Shown here: piece by piece, positions 12,172-24,400 of the stretch
How positions within the stretch are numbered: the first letter of the stretch is position 1
Layout: every line of letters starts with the position of its first letter
DNA from: Sycobia sp. Sy_11
Lineage: Eukaryota > Arthropoda > Insecta > Hymenoptera > Epichrysomallidae
Assembly (NCBI GenBank): GCA_018907035.1
Contig: JACCIC010000291.1
Location: 423,575 to 487,574, forward strand
Direction of reading: 5' to 3'
DNA: 64,000 nt
Made by a program: the position numbers and the translations under genes
Notes under the pieces: model-generated
What the model saw: the letters and a program-made list of their open reading frames with translations, nothing else
Told to the model about the DNA's origin: nothing
The model's database searches: none

Positions 12172-13059
12172 CCCGCCCTCACTCACTATCCACACCTCTC
12201 TAGAGACTGAATAGACCGAATTGATCCAGTGCGAGAAGAAAATGTAAGGGTTGACCGGTAGATTAAAGGCATATAGCCATAGTCGCAGAAGCTATCAGAT
12301 ATAATTTGAACGGGTCTCTTGCTGCTTTGTTCTCGCCTTTTGCGTCGGACCGTTGAGGATGATGAAATTTAAAAAGTATGATAAGAGATTTTTACATGTA
12401 TAATTTAATTAACGCAAAGAGTCACGAATTCAAACGTGAATTAAAAACTTCTATGAAAGTATTCTTGCTTTCCTTGGAAGCCTTAATGTATTACAAATAA
12501 ATACGATTGATCTTACTCTTGTATTCTAATGAATACATTGCTTTCTCAAAAGTTAAGTTAAAAAAAAAATTGAAAATCTTTATTTCGTCATATTGATATT
12601 AAGATAAATTATACAATCATACTAATATGCTTTTGGGAATTTTTAATGTATCATAAATGAAAGAAATCTCAACTGACATCCCCGTAGCTGTTATTGAAAA
12701 TCTTACTGCACTCAAGAGTATTTCTCAGTGAAGACTTTTAGGTATTTTATAAAAAAGCTATTTTGAAATTTCATGTAATTAACAGAATTCAATACAACGT
12801 TAAATGCTAACAATGATATTACAGTGTTATATAAGTTATCAAATGGAAATATACATTTTTGATTTACTATGGCTTTCATGGTTCAGTAACGCATGCGCCG
12901 CAGCAATAGGCAAGCTTTTAACTGTCAAAGAAACCAGTCAGATTTATGCGGAGATCGTGAGGAAACACTTGTGACACATTCTTATCCCTAAGACCATCGG
13001 ATCGACCGCGACAGTAACCCCCTTCCATCCCATTTTACAACGTAAACTCCTGACTCGTA

Positions 13060-13730
13060 CCGGCCGTTCCTGGTGAATTAAGAGAGAAAGAGGAAAAGAG
13101 AGAGAGAGAGAGAGAGAGAAAGAAAGTGAGAGAAAGAGGGAGAACACGCGCATCCTCGCCGCCACTAGGCGGCCATATCCCTGGGGACGTTTGCCGCCGC
13201 CGCCGTCGCCCGCATTTACATTTTTATGGGGCAAAGTTGGGGTGCAATAGCGGCCACCAGCGGAATTTACGGGCGAAAAGGCAACCGGGAGCTTCTTGCT
13301 GCCTCCACCGGACGCGGTCTGTATGTGTGTGTGTGTCTGCGCGCGCGCGCGCGTGTGCTAGAGAAATAGGGTTGAGGGTGGCTTGGATGCAGCAAGAAAT
13401 GCTGCATTACGCGTCGCTGCTCGCGGGGTTATTGTTGCAATGCTTTGATTTATCGAGCCCTCGAGATCGCACGGGGCTTTCTTTCTCTCTCTCTCTCTCT
13501 CTCCCTCTGTCTCTGTACAGAAACGCGACGGAGCCCCGGGCTCGACCCGCAGGCCATTTGCCACTACAGTCGTTCAATTTATTGCTCTGTTGTCGTATAT
13601 ATGTTTCTTTCTTTTTTTTTTCTTCAATCCCTCTCAGCAAGTCCTCGCGGATCGTTCGCTCTGGAAGCAACGACTGCGACGCCAGTGTATACGATCTGAA
13701 GGCAAGCAGAGCGAGAATGAAACCTGTTTT
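13060..13730. promoter_or_regulatory. GC-rich island flanked by GA and CT repeats
   Basis: Between a (GA)n block (13080-13140) and a (CT)n block (13480-13512) lies CpG-rich DNA with GCCGCCGCCGCCG and GCGCGCGCGCGCG. A + strand frame of 241 codons crosses it. It includes a hydrophobic stretch MLHYASLLAGLLLQCF (13398-13445) that resembles a signal peptide, but no phase-0 donor follows and the frame is mostly repeat-encoded. GAGA-type repeats next to GC islands are common at insect promoters. Confidence 0.3.
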
Positions 13731-14239
13731 TTTTTTGTTCGGAAAGTCGCTTAATGGCTCGTATTTGCTGGAAAATAAGAAGGATGTACCAAGCCGTAGT
13801 TTTCTTAATGATATGCTGCGTTCTTTTTATTATAGTAATAGCGTGCTCTAAAGACACTTGGATGCTCAGCCTGACTTTCCTGAAGCTTTAGCTGAGTATT
13901 TGGACGAAAACTTTTAATATACGCAATATATGCAAGTATGTTTATCGTGATAGTTCCTCTGGAAAACGATGCTGAGTTACGTTCTATCGGAACCTTGCCC
14001 GATAAAACGTCTCGTTTGGACGAACGTTTGCACCTGTGGAACTCGGAAATATAAAATGAGCAGCAAGAAAATAATGAATTTCTGTGAATTGCGGCCGCCA
14101 CTTTGTTTCAGAAAGCCATATCTCAGAAAAGTATTTGAAATATCTATTTTCTATGTATTCTGTTCCGTTCCCAACAATTTTCTTCCTCGTACTGTTTTGG
14201 TGGTCACAAATATTAAATGCAGGCAAATGGAATAGAGTC
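13731..14239. other. Mixed DNA, nothing recognised
   Basis: Overlapping open frames on both strands (up to 98 codons) show no domain or repeat. Confidence 0.5.
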
Positions 14240-14680
14240 GAGTTTCTATACTGAACAATTCCAGCACTCAACGCTGAGAATGAAGTTTCAACAACAGACC
14301 TACTAGAAAAAAATCAACTTAAAGAGACAAGTATATAAACCTTAGCAGCTCGAAAAAGGAACCAAATTTAAATTTTCGAGAAAGCTAAGGAAAAATATGA
14401 AGAACCAAATGATATATTGACCCTAAACTAACTTACACCACTCCAAACACGGAATAACTATTTCAGTAACGAACTTAACTATGACTGACATAAACACGTA
14501 CACAATACAGGAATCCTCTGTTGGGAGCGGATATTGGAGAGTTTAATGCAAACGATAAGTTGATGTTAAGAACCGATAATGTGAATGCAATAACTGACAT
14601 TTGCACCAAAGGTATACATGGTTGTCTATTCTAGAAGCTGGATTCTAAGGGCTGTGCAATCTTTACATCATAATACAAAA
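14240..14680 (+). pseudogene. Possible decayed coding relic, unidentified
   Basis: One + strand frame (about 14258-14500) reads as hydrophilic protein-like sequence broken by stops (e.g. NEVSTTDLLEKNQ, IFEKAKEKYEEPNDILTLN). A second frame continues from about 14488 with NPLLGADIGEFNANDKLMLR and DICTKGIHGCLF, then a stop at about 14632 and KLDSKGCAIFTS. The composition looks like former coding sequence with frameshifts, but I recognise no family. A viral or transposon insertion relic is possible; chance is not excluded. Confidence 0.25.
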
Positions 14681-14717
14681 GCAAGGATCGACATAAAAAC
14701 CATTTATTTTTTTCGGC

Positions 14718-14968
14718 TTATCTAACGTACGCTAACCAAGCACCTAACGCATATACAATAATACAATAACCCAGCTCATACCAAATAGCATCATGTGGTT
14801 TAGGCGAATATTGATATCGATTAAAGGAGGAATCATTATTAAACATACAATCCAAAGACACTTGAACATAGTTAGCCATGTCCATGAATTCACCTTTCAC
14901 ATTAATGTGGTTGACCTTTTTTCTAAAAGGGTAATTAATTGCCATATCAAGGCAACAGATCTTTAAAA
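14718..14968 (-). pseudogene. Possible small membrane-protein relic, unidentified
   Basis: A 75-codon frame (start at 14945, stop at 14718) plus in-frame sequence upstream to about 14968. It has a polar N-terminal part with GEFMDMANYVQVSLDCMF and ends in a hydrophobic, membrane-like segment (CIIVYALGAWLAYV) next to the C-terminus. It faces the + strand relic at 14240-14680 tail to tail with about 40 bp between. No family recognised. It may be a fragment of an integrated element or a chance frame. Confidence 0.25.
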
Positions 14969-15070
14969 ATCTAAAAAGGAGTTGTTTTCAAAAACTTTTA
15001 ATACATATAAAAAATTATATATCCCATGCTTTAGATTCCATTCCATTAGAATTGACTTTTCATTTGCTAA

Positions 15071-15129
<59 letters not shown>

Positions 15130-15599
15130 GTGCTTTATCCATTTCTTTTTATTCATATTAATTATCTTGATATAACTAGAACCTGTTTCGAACTTTTTAA
15201 CTTAAATTTAACTTTTCAATTCCTGAAAGAAACCATGAATATTAATAAAATCCTTTTTTGTTAAAATACAAAAAAAAATCACATTAACGATGTTGACCTT
15301 AGAAAAGTCTCCTAATTCTATTTGCGCACGACGTTTGTCGGGAATACTTGCTTTACTTTTCTTTCAAGTTCTCGATTAGCCCTTAGCTTTCAACCGGTCG
15401 ATAAGCGAGCATTGCTATCGCTATCGTTCGAACAAAGACTGATGACTATTACGCATAGAGCTGCCCTCGGAAGATCACAGCCGCCGTTTCATAAAAGAAT
15501 CAATCGTTTGTATAAAGCGCTCTTTCAATATCGTATATTTATATAGTCGTGCTAATAATTGAAATAAAAAGAATATAACAGTCGAGAAACCACAGAGTT
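14969..15599. other. AT-rich DNA with (TA)n
   Basis: (TA)n at 15072-15120. The frame at 15322-15546 shows no recognisable family. Confidence 0.6.
15072..15120. repeat. (TA)n microsatellite
   Basis: About 24 units. Confidence 0.95.
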
Positions 15600-16165
15600 G
15601 GCGGATTCGTCGAACGCCTCTTCTCTCATAGTATATATAGAAATTTGCCAGTCTCGCGCATTTATCGAAGAGCCCTGCCCCTCGTGCGTGCGTTCGCGTA
15701 TCCTCTCTTCATTCTGTTTATTTCTCTGTCTGTCTGTCTGCTTCCGTGCCCGCCTCCCCTTCGCGCACACTCCTGCCCTCTAATTTAAATTCAATCCAAG
15801 TCCTACCCCTGCTGGCAAGTATAAATACACGCCGCCCCACGTGCATACCGTATTCGGAGCGCCTGCACCAGGCTTCGGCTGAAAATTTAAAAAATCCAAC
15901 CGTATAACTCAAGCCCTCCGACCCGCCCCATCCTCTTCCCGGATATAACGATAAAGCGCGCGAAAAAAAAGGAACTTAATTATACCGAGATCGCAACGAC
16001 AAGCAGAAATCGATCGGATCCTCCTGGACCCACTGGAGGCGAGCGCGGCAAAATTCTCTTTTTCCTTTTCCTCGCCCCTTCTGCGCAATTAAGTCAGTAG
16101 TCGAGGAGACAGGTGGGGGAGGGAAAGAGTGGGGATTCGCATGCAAATCTCACGTCCCTTGTAAT
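15600..16165. promoter_or_regulatory. GC-rich island
   Basis: C/T-rich, CpG-containing block (CGTGCGTGCGTTCGCG, CACGCCGCCCCACGTG, GGCGAGCGCGGC). No coding frame of interest. It lies about 3 kb upstream of the first recognised FSTL5-like exon and could be regulatory. Confidence 0.2.
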
Positions 16166-16359
16166 CGGGCGGGACTTTTTAAAATTTTTCGAGCCGATAA
16201 TAATAATTAGCGTCTCGGTCCAGAATTAAGAAAGTCGTTTGGAGGTCCTTTGAACTTTCTTCCTTTTTCTTACACTTACTCCGAGCCCATCAGTTCTTCT
16301 TCTTCTCCTCTCATCTCTTTTTGTTAACTTTCGAGTAGTTTTTTTCTGTCTGTTTTTGC

Positions 16360-16403
16360 GTCTATACTCATTGTCAAGTTGAGACTTGACAATGAGTATA
16401 GAC
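16360..16403. repeat. Perfect 20-bp hairpin with 4-nt loop
   Basis: GTCTATACTCATTGTCAAGT (16360-16379) is followed by loop TGAG and its exact reverse complement (16384-16403). Pairing stops abruptly outside the stem. It is shorter than a typical animal pre-miRNA stem and has no bulges. Confidence 0.9.
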
Positions 16404-18765
16404 CCTCGAGATGATGAAGTGTATTGAGAGGCTCCTGAATAACTTTTGAAGGATACCCGCTTTCTTGCAGATGGATTGGAATAGTTGCCTGATTGATTAT
16501 TTTCGATTTATTTACACAGTTTCTATATGTAGATCATTCTACTTTTTAATTGAATTGTAAAAGCAATAAAATAAAAAAATATTTACAACTTAACATTATA
16601 ATTTTAGCGATAGTTCTTATTTTCTGCTTTAATATTGATTCAATGGAGTCTGTGAAGCGTATAATTATTATTAAATAAGATATAATTAAATTTATTTATA
16701 TAGGAACGTTTGAAATAAAATAGAGTTGTACATAATATATATTGTAAATAATATATATATTAATATAATCATAAAAATGTAATACAGAAATCCTCCATTG
16801 TAAACGAACTTTTTTCAGTATATAATAGTCTCCTTTATTATGTTTTATCATGGTTTAACAAATTGCCTTAATTTTCACAATTCCCCCGCCTGAATTTTTT
16901 AAGTTCCAGGCATACGGAAGAAAATGAGAATTCCCTCCTGCAATCCTGTATTCCCCGATCTTTTTTATACTGCATAAGAACCACGATAAGTTTCTTAAGT
17001 AGAACAATAAAGCCATTTAATTAAAGTACACTCGGTTTTGCATTTAACAGCAACGTACACACCTGACTTTTCTACAATAAAGTTTCACGTGCCGATGGTA
17101 TAATTTACGCGAACAATTAGTATTCAAATGGTAGGCCGAATTCGTGGAAGAAAATTTATCGAGAACCCAGAGTGAATCTCAGTTAATATTAACAAAATAT
17201 CGACCGTTCGTAAGTTTAATACGCATCTATAGATATACAGGCGCCAACTCGGCGGCGCTCCGGTAAATAATCCTCTTCAATCATTGGTGGACTATTAAAC
17301 TTGACTCGACGATTAAACGGTATCACTTAACGACATCGTTAAATCAGCTTAAGTTGGGCGTCATACGCGCTTGGGGTTCAGAATGAGGCGGAACTTTTTA
17401 AATAGTTACGAACCGATGATTCATTGTTTTTTTGTCAATCTTCTTCAACTTTTCAGCATTTAATGAAAAGAAGTTTAATCGAACTTCTAGTTATAAATGC
17501 GTTGCTACTAAGGATTGAAATAACTGGTGGTAAAATCGATGTAAAACTTGTACAATGCTCTTCAATAGAAAATGTTTCAGATTTAAAAAATCGAATGATG
17601 TATTGGAAAGCTGAAATATATCTTTATAAATGTGCTTTAACTTAAAGTGTTAAAGTTAGAAAATATATTAAATAACAAAAAATTATTCCACTTTCTGTCC
17701 TGTATTTAAAATTAAATACATTTTACTAATGTCTAAATGATGTAATACTTACAAACTCACAGTTATATGTACGAAAATATATGATTTCATATGGTACAAG
17801 AAACAATAATAGCCAAAGACTATTTTAAGCTCTAACATCATCTTGTCTAGTAAGCCATTCCCAGCTAATTAAATGATGGACAGTAGATATATAGGGCGCT
17901 GCAAATGTAACTGATCAATACAGCAGATTGGATTTGGAAAGAAAACGTTGTGTATAAAAGTCAATACGTCCTTTGTAAATAGCAGGTAGGCGCGTACCCA
18001 ATGCATAAGGCTCATAATCACCAGGCGCACATTTTGGTCATCGCCCGTGAACGTTAAAAATGAGAAACTATGTAGAGATGTTATTTTGAGTGGTGATATA
18101 TAAGATTCCTACGAGTTTGTTTCAAATAAATTAGTATATTACAGGTATAAAATTAAAATTAAATAAACGAAATTGGTTCATTTTCAATTTTTAAGCCTTT
18201 TTGATGTAATTTTATTGAAGGCTACTAATAAACTATTAAGCACTAGTAATTATACTAAAAAAGTACCTAACTTATTAATACACAATTTCTATATAAAGTA
18301 TTATATGAATTTCTATATAAAGTACTAATTTATTTTAAAAACACATAGGAATTTTATACTACGAACCTTTAAGTTCGTGTAAGCTGACCGGAATTATTCT
18401 TGAAGTAGCGACCACTAATACCGATATTATTGCCGAAAAAAAACAATTCGATAGATACGGGCAAAAGACGAACATTAGCTGTTTATTCGTTATATAGCAT
18501 CCCTTGTTACTTTGACAGCGCTCTCGTAACTACCCGACTAATTCACAGATCAATGCGATGATCATAAAAACAACATTTTTATTTTCATATATTCCGATCA
18601 AAACTCGCACAAAAAGACATCCACGAACACGAGAAGAAAAATTCCAAAACCATTATTTCTCTCCTTACGCGTCTCGCGTAATTAGATTCTGCTCATTCTT
18701 GCTTTGTATAAAAATTTATTTTCTCGCTAACCAATACTGAGACGCTGACAAATTCACTCTGACCC

Positions 18766-18853
<88 letters not shown>

Positions 18854-19012
18854 ACTTTATTCATATATAAAGTAATAAAAAATTCATACTAATCCGCGTG
18901 AATGACAATGACTGTCGCGCAAAAATCTCCCATCGGTTAAGAACCAATGACAGTCGCGCCTTTTTAAACGATAATAGCAATTTAATTTGAGTTTTGAATT
19001 CTTCTGTTTCAG
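16404..19012. other. DNA upstream of the first recognised exon
   Basis: Mixed AT-rich sequence. It contains a 17-bp direct repeat AATTTCTATATAAAGTA at 18284-18300 and 18309-18325 and a compound (TA)n(GA)n at 18769-18850. The stretch 17040-17400 is complex and CpG-containing, like non-coding conserved DNA. No signal-peptide exon with a phase-0 donor was found. Confidence 0.5.
18769..18850. repeat. Compound (TA)n(GA)n microsatellite
   Basis: (TA)20 passes directly into (GA)21, about 160 bp upstream of FSTL5-like exon A. Confidence 0.95.
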
Positions 19013-19178
19013 CACGGGAAGCGCCATCGCTACATGACGGTACATCGGCACGAGATCCCGAGCACCCCGGGTGAGCCGGATTACGCGACGAGCCCAGCGG
19101 ACCAGCAGGCCAACCAGAATGATGCGGTCGAAATACCACCGAGCCCCGTAAGCCTCGAGGACGACTATCTGGGCAGAG
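19013..19178 (+). CDS. FSTL5: FSTL5-like exon A: N-terminal linker
   Basis: The acceptor is a T-rich tract ending TTTCAG at 19012 and the donor is GTGAGT at 19179. The exon is 166 bp, read from its first base, and ends in phase 1. It encodes a hydrophilic stretch starting HGKRHRYMTVHRHEIP and ending in an acidic VSLEDDYLGR, with no hydrophobic segment, so it is the secreted linker before the follistatin module and not the signal peptide. The next exon supplies the last two bases of an Asp codon, giving a clean join into DPCLGKYCG. A long (TA)n tract begins about nine bases after the donor. Confidence 0.85.
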
Positions 19179-19184
19179 GTGAGT

Positions 19185-19238
<54 letters not shown>

Positions 19239-21378
19239 CGTCCTTAGAGATGATACGCGACACAGCGACATTCTAAGAATTTGTCTTTAATAATGTCTGT
19301 TAGCCGCTTCTTGCTTAACCCGCATGGTATAATTTATGCCTGTTACACATGCTTGTTCTCATTATTATCCTTATAATTTGCGCCTTTTGACCACTTAAAA
19401 TAGATCTTTAAAATCAGATATGATCGATTTTTTTTTTAAAAGTAATCTTTCATTTTTTGCACATAAAACTATTAAACTATATACAACATTCGATCGCGAT
19501 ATCAATATAAATTTTATAATACTATATGACATTTTTTCAAAATTCCATTTTTAAAAAATCGATTTTGCAAATACGATTTTAAAATTATAATATATGATTA
19601 AATAACGAAATATATTTAACAATTTGTTTTTATTATTCGTAATTAAAAAAAATGTTATAGTACAAAGGAAAATACTGTCTAGTAATTAATTGCAGACTGT
19701 ACAAATCTAAAAAATTATCATAGTCTCTAATAAATTTTATTAGATAAATATTAAATTTTTTATAATTTGTCTAACTGCGATCTAATTACTAAATAGTATT
19801 CTGATTTTTGCTAGAAAATATTTACTCAGTGTAATAATTTTTTAAATAGTTTTTTTACACTCTAAAATTAAGCAATGCCTTGAATGTTACTTTGCGCGCC
19901 GTGATATCTTAGATGAAAGTGTACACACACACACACACACACACACATATGAAAATTGTATGAGCTTCCCACGAGCAGGAGAAGCATTGCAATAGTAAAG
20001 ATTGAATTTTTGATTCATTTCCTCAATTATTGACAATTCAAATGTCAAAACCCCGGAATTAGTGTTTTATTATTAAAATAAAAAACCCAGATATATGATA
20101 GCTATAGCTGAAAAAGTATTATTTACTATATTTATATAGATTCGCTTTCGCTCTGAATTTCATCAGTGGCGTCGTAGATACAATATCGATTTAAATAATG
20201 ATCAAAATTTTTAAGTAAATTCAATAATTAATAATTGCTCAAATATATTATTTATACTTATTGAGAAAATATGCTCTATTACTAATTTAATGTAAACTAA
20301 CAAAAATACTTGCAGAAAATTTCTATCTAATGAGTGTCTAAATAGTGACCAAAATGCCAAGAATTATGAAAATAGGTGAATTCTAAAAATAACTAAACTG
20401 AACAAATTTGTAAAATATCAGACAACTTTTCGATTATTTACATTTTCAATTTCTTAGTTCCATTATCAATTATAATTTATTATAACCATTATAAAAAGAA
20501 TTGAACATATAAAGCAATTAAAAAAATTGAAATATAGCGACACCGAAGTATTCTAATTGAAAGTTAATGGTATTCGTTCTTAGGATCGACGAGTTGGAAA
20601 TAGCGATTTTAAAGATAATTATTAAGCTAAATTGTGCTCTGATAAAAAGAATAAAAATGTTCAGAATACACCTAAAAGTCACTATGTTCTTACTTTTTAG
20701 TCGAATTTTCGAAGATAATTGGATGTTTCGAGATAGCTTCTCATTTAGTCGCAATTTTTGTTTTTCAATAAAGCGCAACATAGATTTTTATAACACTCAA
20801 TTAAGGGTTACGAGAACACAGATGAATATACAATTTACTTTGGGCAAAAATTTTACATTGGCCCAGGATGCCACGTTCATCGTAATTGATGATCAATGTG
20901 GACGGAATCAACGAAACGTGAGACTGCTCTTGTGTAAAGACTCTACATTTATATGTTAATTTACTGATTACTGTTCTTATTAACGGATATTACTCAATTA
21001 GTTTTTATCCTAAATTAATTTTTCACTCGACACTGTTAACTGTAACAAGTACTCCAGATGGGAAATTAGATGGATCGTGTGTGAATTAAAACAAAAAAAA
21101 AAAGGAAAGTAACAAACGCGCGCGCGTACGTGTGTTTGTGTGTGCAGGATGATTAAACGAAAACTCGGCCCGCACAACCCCGTTCGATTAATCAATTTTA
21201 ATTAAATCGACAATTGGGCATTTCTCACATTTTGGACACGGCTGTCCTAACGAGAAGCCGCGTGCATTGAAACCAATCCCCGTGCCCGAGTAATAAATGG
21301 CGTCCCGGCGATATCTCATATCGGCCGCCGTACATTATAACGAATTAAAATTCAAAATTATTCATACGCAATGAGCAT

Positions 21379-21427
<49 letters not shown>

Positions 21428-24400
21428 CATCGCGTGTATGTACACTTACACATGTATTATACATGCGTGGGCGAATGATAATGTTGCATTGATCATGCTA
21501 TAATTGAAAATGTAAGCCGTAAATTACATGCAGCGCGGTAGAAATAAAGCTCATCTCTGGTAATTAGATTTATTTATTTGTAATTTTTGTAATCCATTCA
21601 CGAAAAAATGTCAATTCATTATTTGTGGAACAATTGATTACCGGTGGTCCATTTGCTGTTATGTTCTTTATTAACTTGGCCTTTTCTAACGATATTAGTA
21701 CACATAAATATATTATATTGAATTTACTTCGATTAGTGAAACATTTTTATAACTTGCTCTTTAGCCAATACCTCAGCCGAAAGATTTTTCAAGCTATACA
21801 TATTGACATATACTCCATTCTTACGTTACACAGACAAATATTTTCAAATATTGCTGTCGCTAGATAAATTAAAGTTTTTATACTAATCAGCCATAAATAT
21901 CCTTTTATATTTCATAACGGGCGTATTGTTTTCCAAATTTTCTGCATATTTCTTTTTCTAACTAATACATTATAACTGTATATCGTTAAAGTTTTGGATA
22001 GTAAAACGTTAAAATAGTGAAAACTTTTAAACTGAACTTTTGATTTAAATTTGTATAAATTTTTAATTGACATATTGGTATATAAATTCTTAAACATTAA
22101 AAAATACTCAAAATATTCTACATACACTTTCGAGTATTGTTCAACAATCTGCGAGTCTTTAGAAGCCCACGGTAATCGTCCAACTATCTATAACTACATC
22201 ATTAAATTTATAACACAATTAAGAGGATAACATGTTAAATTCCTATAAAGTTGAAGAACGATTTTAATTACTCATTTAGGGCCGCTCATAAAACGGTCTG
22301 CAATCCTTACAGAATGCCAGCAACCCTTATAATTTCTTGTTATATGATCAATTCAACGTACATGAAGATTTGTATAAATAATTATACAATAATAAGAACA
22401 TCAATAATAATAATAATTAAAATAATTGGCGCAATAAAGGAATCACTATTTTTAGGAGCAAGAAAAGCCCTAATTAAGTGGTTACTCGTAGCCTACTATC
22501 GAGGAAACTGTAGGATAATTTGCGGGCTAATCAAACATTAATTTTATAAAAATGAAAATTGAGCTTATTCGAGTACTGAATATGGCGGCGCCCGTGTTCG
22601 TCGGGAAATGTTGTCGTCGGTCGAATCAGTAGACGCGCGCCTCGCACACGACTGTCGCAGACGAACTGCCTCTGACTTGCCGCGCTCTCGTGCGGAAGGG
22701 AAAGCGAATTTATTGCCTCGCGCTGTCAACTGCGCACGACACCCAGGTATACGTGCCAGGTTGATTGCAGCGGCTCCACTGCAAATGGCTTTATGCTCGA
22801 GGCCTGCTCTGCCTACTCGCATCATCGAGATGCTCAAGTTTTTCTTAATCCTTAGCACGAACGACTTAATCCTCGTAATTGGGCGGGTAAAGCGTGGGCG
22901 TCATGAATCAAAAAGCGTATCGTAAAAACATTTTTAGATGCTACAGTATAGTCGCCTAGGAGAATAAAAAAAATACTAGTTACAAAATTATACTTATATG
23001 TATTCTTAGGTATTTTTACACACTGTGTCGGGAGATCGACCCCAATCTCTGGGCAGTTAATATCTACGTGCGCGCATAGTCGTTAAATAAGTAATTTAGT
23101 GTTCATTAGAAATCCTTATATTTTTAAAAATAAGGGGATGCAAAAATAAAATACAGGGCGATAAAGAAAGTAAAAAAAAAAAACAAAAAAGAAAATGAAG
23201 AGAAAGACACCTTCATGGCAGCTAATAAAATAAAAAGACGTAGAAGTTCACGTTAGTTGAGTACATCGATAAAAAGCCCATAGCGAATAAACGTGGTAAT
23301 ATTTTAGTGAGAAAAATAAATATACTAAATAGTAGTGATTACGTAATAAAAATAATATAAATTTATTACTGAATAAACAAACTGCTACTGCATCGCACAG
23401 TAACAACAATAATAGTATCCATAAACGACGCAAACACGAAGACAGGAAAAATCACCACTCGCAACAGTAATAACACGAAGGTTACACGCGACATAGACAA
23501 CATGTTGGACAAATACGAGCGTGAAAATTTACCTTAAAATAATATTCCCGACAACCAACCCGATTCAGTGCAATCGCAAATGTCTAACAAATCCGCAATT
23601 CTCGATAAACCACCGTTAATTGTAGAAAATTTTACGGGACAGAACTAATGCAAACATTAGTAGGTGTGAATATATAATAGCGACGTTGTTGTTTGTTCTA
23701 AATAACCTAACAGCATACAACCAAGTGAAAAATAAATTAAATTTTCAATAATTACACACATATTCAATATTACAAAATCACATCAAAAACTGAGAAACCA
23801 AAAAATTTAGTGCTAAAAGTTCCAAAGCCACGTGCATATGCAAAATGTAATATAGAAGGAGTAAATATAAAAAATATCAAAAAATTTATCGTGTTATATC
23901 TTACCGGCAGTGACTTTGAAGCCTTAACAAACATAAGATCGATATCACTTTAACTACAAATTGTAGCATGAAATATGTGATAGATATTACAAATGTTTAG
24001 CTAACTATAATCTTTGAGAATATACCATAATGGTAAAAAATTACAATAGTAAAGTACAATGCGTAAACTGCAGACTGAAGGGCGACCCAAAAGCTAAAAT
24101 TAAAACAAAGAGAACTATTTTTAATAGCGCAACACTTAATAAATTGATACTGCCTATACCCAATGAAATCGAGAGTCTAATCTCCTCAAAACAGAAAATA
24201 CCAAGCACATGTTACGCGAACATGACAGGAAGAAAGCAATGATTGAAAAAGACAGATACGCAAAATAACGAAAATAATTTCAAATATCAGCGTACAATTA
24301 AGTAATTAATTAATCTCAATATTTCATAAATTTAAGACTGAATTTTTAGAAAATATTAATAAAATCTCAAAAGAAGTACATTAATTGAAACACACATATT

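Larger units (their letters stand above)
11721..13059. other. Intergenic DNA with two large microsatellites
   Basis: (TA)n at 11946-11998 and (CT)n at 12127-12168 with about 125 bp of mixed sequence between. 12400-12900 is plain AT-rich DNA with no gene. Confidence 0.6.
19179..22559. other. FSTL5-like intron 1, first part
   Basis: (TA)n at 19188-19234, (AC)n at 19923-19948, (TA)n at 21382-21425. The stretch 21200-21370 is complex and CpG-containing (CGGCCGCCGTACATT) and looks like possible enhancer sequence. No gene seen. Confidence 0.6.

Noticed and set aside
13126..13851. A 241-codon + strand frame with a signal-peptide-like segment
   Set aside because: Most of it is CT/GT-repeat and CpG-island translation. 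No phase-compatible donor follows the hydrophobic stretch, and opposite-strand frames are equally open.
17980..18050. tRNA-Met-like letters (AGCAGGTAGGCGCG, GGCTCATAATC)
   Set aside because: No B box, and acceptor and T arms are absent. Similarity may be chance.
18284..18325. 17-bp direct repeat AATTTCTATATAAAGTA
   Set aside because: It could look like a target-site duplication, but only eight bases separate the copies, so it is a local tandem duplication.
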